Shown: in pieces, positions 40,573-43,946 of the stretch | How the letters are laid out: the number at the start of each line of letters is the position of its first letter | Numbering within the stretch: position 1 is the stretch's first letter | Assembly (NCBI GenBank): GCA_003427395.1 | Contig: BFEA01000031.1 | Location: 853,582-897,527, forward strand | Direction: 5' to 3' | Source of the DNA: Chara braunii | Taxonomy: Eukaryota; Streptophyta; Charophyceae; Charales; Characeae | DNA: 43,946 nt | Notes under the pieces: model-generated | Seen by the model: only the letters and a program-made list of their open reading frames with translations | The model's database searches: none | Told to the model about the DNA's origin: nothing | Position numbers and translations under genes: made by a program

Positions 40573-40809
40573 CTTCCGAATAAGATCAATAGCCAGATGC
40601 CTTTTGATATCTCGCCGCAGATCCCACGGCAATTTCTCGAGCAACAGCTCCTCATTCACGCCCCTTGTGGCCGCCCACTTGAATGCCTCATACCGCCGGA
40701 CGCGCTCACGAAGGTCCTTCGGCAGTCGACGATGCCACATCCAGTACTCTGTGTCTCTTCTGCTTGTCCTCATCTCCTCCACCCTGGTTGTCAGAGATGT
40801 CCAATATGT
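40573..40809 (-). CDS. CNGC: CNGC cation channel, C-linker exon
   Basis: An exon of 79 codons, phase 0 at both ends. The acceptor is tttgcttcttgcag (to 40810) and the donor aag then gtgag (40572). The protein begins TYWTSLTTRVEEMRTSRRDT and continues with YWMWHRRLPKDLRERVRRYE, KWAATRGVNEELLLEKLPWD and LRRDIKRHLAIDLIRK. This is the C-linker between the S6 helix and the cyclic-nucleotide-binding domain, close to land-plant CNGCs (TYLQS, RRDTEQWM, LRERVRRYEQYKW, RGVDEE, LPKDLRRDIKRHLC). No damaging change is visible. Upstream exons (S1-S6 and pore) are expected to the right; I could not find them before the window end. Confidence 0.92.
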
Positions 40810-41159
40810 CTGCAAGAAGCAAATTAGAAAGGAGGATCAGAAGACGCAAGGAAGGGAAGATAGGAAGTAGAGAAGGGCATTGAGCCGGGAGCACAAGATC
40901 AGAGAGAATGGGGACAATATTTTACCAAAGATCTTTTTTTTTTTTTTTTTCCTTGGAGAGCTATGCAGTTCGCCATAATGATTTCCAATACCTTCACATA
41001 CCTAAAAAGAGATTTCAAAAACAAAAATCCATTTGAAACATTTGGGTATCCGCAAGTCGTACGAGATACAAAACGGTCCTGTCTGGCACTGTTAGTCTGA
41101 CACTGCTTGCGACAAGGGCAGAGCGAGCACAAGTCGGAAACTCCAAAAGAAAGGCCTTC

Positions 41160-42110
41160 CACGGTTCAGACCCCAAATTCGAGTTTCACAGTCAGAGGCC
41201 CTGGTCAAGAAGGGCCGAGTCAGTCAATTTCAGGAAAGTCACAATCGGGTACCTTAGCAGTCAAGATCAACAGGCACCCGGCAAACAGTCACATCTTAGG
41301 GGCAAAAGTCACGTCTCATAATGAAAACTTGAAAAGTCATATTGAAGAGTTACATCCCACGAGAAGAGAGCAGTTCCACAGGCAAGAGTCACAGTCCACA
41401 GTCAAAACCATATGCCAAAATCGAAAAGTCATGACTCAAAGGCCCAAGCAGCAGCAGACCAATGGAAATTCGGGAAGGCTCCAGGCCCTGACATTCGAAA
41501 ACAGACAGGCCGTGGGGATGTGGTACCGGAACCCAGACAAGCCCCAAGAAGCAGAGGTTGGCATGAGTTGAAGTGCGGTCCAAGACTACATAAGGACTGG
41601 CCAGCCTCCTCATTAGGCAGAATGCTCATTCGCATGAAGTGTGGAAGCGCTGGTATACTTGTGCGCTATTGTGAGGGGCAGAGCGCTGCGGCCAGAGTGC
41701 TGCGCTAAGGAAGAGAGAGAGAGAGCGAGAGAGAGGAAGAGACAGCGCTGGCAGGGAGAAGGAAGCCATAGCTGCGCCAGTGCAGAGTGTTAGTGGATTG
41801 GTAGTAGACTTCAGAAGGGTTAGTAGGCATAGCAGTGGGTGTATTCAGAGTTGGGAAGAGAAGAGCCTCGAAAAAGTTACATACCTGAGTGGGGATACTG
41901 GATACTTGGGTTTGCGCTTTTGAGCGCCTGTGACTGAAACTCGTAATTGCTTGTATAATAACTTGTTGGAATTCTAAAGCTGCGCTACCTGGTCCTCGTC
42001 TCTCTGGCCTCCAGTGTGAACTTCGCGTGATTTCATTCATGCATGCTGTGTGATTGTGTGCGCTCATTGGTGTTGAACTGAGAGGTTTGTTGCACGAACC
42101 TTGTTCTTCT
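41160..42110 (+). repeat. Dispersed repeat copy 2, LTR-like
   Basis: Shares ordered blocks with 12045-13330, including gctcattcgca-gaag, cttgtgcgctat, gttacatacctg and gttgcacgaacc. Its left half is rich in gtcaagt/gtcaca words without a reading frame of note. An imperfect GA tract lies at 41709-41745. Confidence 0.5.
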
Positions 42111-42139
42111 TCTTGTTCTGGTTCGTTGTCATGCCGTAG

Positions 42140-42236
42140 TTGTTGTTCCTCTCATTGTTGCTGTTGTTATTGTTATTGCTATTGTAATTGTTATTGTTAT
42201 TGTTGATGTTGATGATGATGATGATGATGATGATGT
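42140..42236. repeat. GTT/ATG triplet-rich microsatellite
   Basis: ttg/att triplets, then (atg)n from about 42207 to 42234. Confidence 0.85.
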
Positions 42237-42518
42237 AGAAGTAAGAAAAGTCAGAATCTCCGGAACCACCCAATTAGTCCCATCCATTATACCAAAGACT
42301 CGTCAAGAAACCTTAGCTCTTCGGTGGATTCTTGAAGGCGCCTTGTGGAGACGACATTTGATGTTGATGGTCAACCTGACATGGGAGTGGTTCGTATTTT
42401 CTTTGTAGTTCCAACTCCACACACTGGAGTTCATACTCAGGACTGCCATGGGACTTCAAATCTACTGTGAAGTTTTCTGGGCACCTATGACGTTCAATTT
42501 TCTTTCTTTCTTTCTTTC

Positions 42519-42620
42519 TTCCTCTTTTTTTTTTTTGTTTTTTTTTTTTTTTGGAATTTCCCGGCCCCTTCTATTCTGGGGGGCACCAGTCTGGTTGCTT
42601 ATCACCGGCAAGCATGAGTA
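42519..42620 (-). mobile_element. Solo LINE 3' end (LINE-F), extremely truncated
   Basis: A T-rich run (42519-42552, the poly(A) tail in sense) is followed by the shared LINE terminal block: ttctattctggggggcacc, agtctggttgc and ggcaagcatgag. About 70 bases of LINE remain, a dead-on-arrival insertion. Target-site duplications are not evident. Confidence 0.75.
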
Positions 42621-42765
42621 CAAAGAAAAAAAAGGTGGAAGAACAGTGTTGAAGAAGAGTCCGCCCAACCCTTGGGGTACGAGTCACCTTCTCAAGGGGG
42701 GAACGTTCAAGTTTCAACATCTTTTTTTTTTTTTTTGGGGGGGGGGGGGTGGATTATTTAAATTT

Positions 42766-42853
42766 ATTTCTTGATTTATGTGTGCCATCCTTCCACAGGG
42801 GCTGCACTAATCTTCTGTGTATCATTCCAATTTTAATGGATGTCCCGAAAGAC
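42766..42853 (-). ncRNA. U6: U6 snRNA-derived copy 4, minus strand, 3'-truncated
   Basis: On the minus strand: gtctttcgggacatccatta, aaattggaatgatacacaga, agattagtgcagcccctgtg and gaaggatggcacacataaat, ending caagaaat. Several substitutions (ACAGAGA is ACACAGA). It lacks the last dozen bases. The 8-base insertion of copies 1 and 2 is absent. An A-rich and C-rich tail follows, then the solo LINE 3' end in the same orientation. Confidence 0.82.
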
Positions 42854-42987
42854 ATCACGTTCACCAATGCACCCGTATAATCAGTATATCAAAGCATCAA
42901 CCCGTCGGTATCACCGGCATCGCCATCATTGTCATCTTGTTAAGTCATCATCAACTTCTTATTCGTTACCATCGTCCTCATTGTTGA

Positions 42988-42988
42988 C

Positions 42989-43024
<36 letters not shown>
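42988..43024. repeat. (CAT)n microsatellite
   Basis: About eleven uninterrupted triplets, with imperfect extensions to 43075. Confidence 0.92.
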
Positions 43025-43079
43025 TTCTCATTATACTCATCATCATCATTTCTCATCAAACTCATGATCATCATTGCTT

Positions 43080-43946
43080 ATCAAGCCACCAAGCTGATAA
43101 GTATCATTTTTCTCCTTCCTTCTTGCGCCCTTACTTGAAACGCGACTAAGGAACACATACTCTTGCTACTGTCCTTTAATTATTTACAATCTTGCGACCG
43201 TCCTCACCCAGTGCATTCGAAGCATGACCAAGTGAAAAAAAGGAGTCCTAAAAGGCTAGAGGACACTTTTGCAGATCCATTCCAAGATTTAAGATGGGGA
43301 AGATGGGGGTTAAGTTCCATTACATTGGGTCATACCAATTGAACCAAGAGGTACATCCACCCAAACAATGGCCTCTTGCTCAACTGCAAGGGCTATAGCA
43401 ACCATGTTTGGCATTTCTGGTCTGATATAAACTCCGACGAAACAGTTTGTCACAGCCCCTTGTTTGATGTCCTCTTCTCCCTCTCTGCCTACGGTTTACC
43501 GGGCAGCTCTGTTTGACTATATACATGTATATCTCTATACCCTTAAAGCAAGCAAAGGGCCCAGCGTGACGCCCCCGCCGGGCCCAGCAGAAACCGGTGC
43601 AGAGGCGGAGGGTTCCAAAGGGCGCGCGGTAGTGGAGGGGCGCGGGACCAGGAGGACGCAAGCGTGCGCAGGCCACCGAAAACGCCGGCGGACGGTGGCA
43701 AGATCGAGCGGCCGGAGGCCGACGGTTCCAAAGGGCGCGGCGGTGCAGCGGGAATGCGCTGTGCGTCGTTTCGCGGCGGTACTACGGACCATAGCCGTCA
43801 TCGCGACGGGGGGGGGGACCGAAAAACGGAGCGGGCGGGAAAGTGGCGGGCCGGGAGGGCACGATGAAACGGTGCTGAAGGATGGGAGGGTGCGAGGGTG
43901 CGACTAAACGGCAGTGTCGGGGCGTACGACGATCGAACCGCGGGCA
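43080..43946. other. Right edge: mixed then GC-rich sequence, no supported gene
   Basis: From about 43550 the sequence turns strongly GC-rich. It carries a direct repeat of ggttccaaagggcgcg (43611-43626 and 43724-43739). Open frames there are compositional and show no domain. Confidence 0.4.

Noticed and set aside
43464-43907. Arg/Gly-rich frames at the GC-rich right edge
   Set aside because: Open frames on both strands are expected from the high GC; no conserved motif seen.

Overview
The window looks like nuclear DNA of a streptophyte (plant lineage), possibly a charophycean alga. The clue is two exons of one plant-type cyclic-nucleotide-gated channel (CNGC) gene on the minus strand. They are joined in phase 0 by consensus splice sites across an apparent 24.1 kb intron (16457-40572). 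Degenerate CCCTAAA plant-telomere-type motifs, G-box palindromes, U6 snRNA-derived copies and plant-like LINEs with APE endonuclease, RT and zinc knuckle fit this. The species call is inference. Almost everything else is transposable-element debris, satellites and microsatellites. No prokaryotic operon, CRISPR array or defence system is present.

Left third (1-15607). A very large minus-strand LINE insertion occupies 475-12029. It is bounded by a perfect 15-bp target-site duplication (460-474 and 12030-12044) and ends in a poly(A) tail, seen as 26 T on the plus strand at 476-501. It appears chimeric: a LINE-A body (5' region, ORF1, ORF2) continues near 2000 into the 3' end of a second LINE subfamily (LINE-E). 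All isolated N calls of the window fall inside this insertion, which suggests a young, multi-copy element. It has split a repeat region that resembles a sequence at 41160-42110. To its right lie tRNA-like SINE heads, a 69-bp tandem duplication and the first U6-like copy.

Middle (15608-28797). The CNGC terminal exon (cyclic-nucleotide-binding domain, IQ-like helix and tail) is followed, going upstream in the gene, by a 168-bp tandem duplication, degraded copies of the exon's 5' part, a second U6-like copy, LINE-D (which carries a fragment resembling organellar 23S rRNA), TTC-rich satellite arrays, a cluster of ACGTGGC palindromes and a decayed hAT/DUF659 transposase with a BED finger. The segment ends in a GA microsatellite and a 608-base gap.

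Right third (28798-43946). LINE-B (31716-35890) is inserted into an older LINE-C, with an 11-bp target-site duplication. Hairpin-bearing tandem repeats, a 141-bp duplication, another SINE-like head and a truncated U6 copy precede the penultimate CNGC exon (40573-40809). Beyond it are the second repeat copy, a solo LINE 3' end, a reverse-oriented U6 copy and a GC-rich end.

The only candidate host gene is the CNGC; its remaining exons are not visible here. All reading frames of the mobile elements are interrupted. Element boundaries other than those set by target-site duplications are approximate, and all homology statements come from reading motifs, not from a search.
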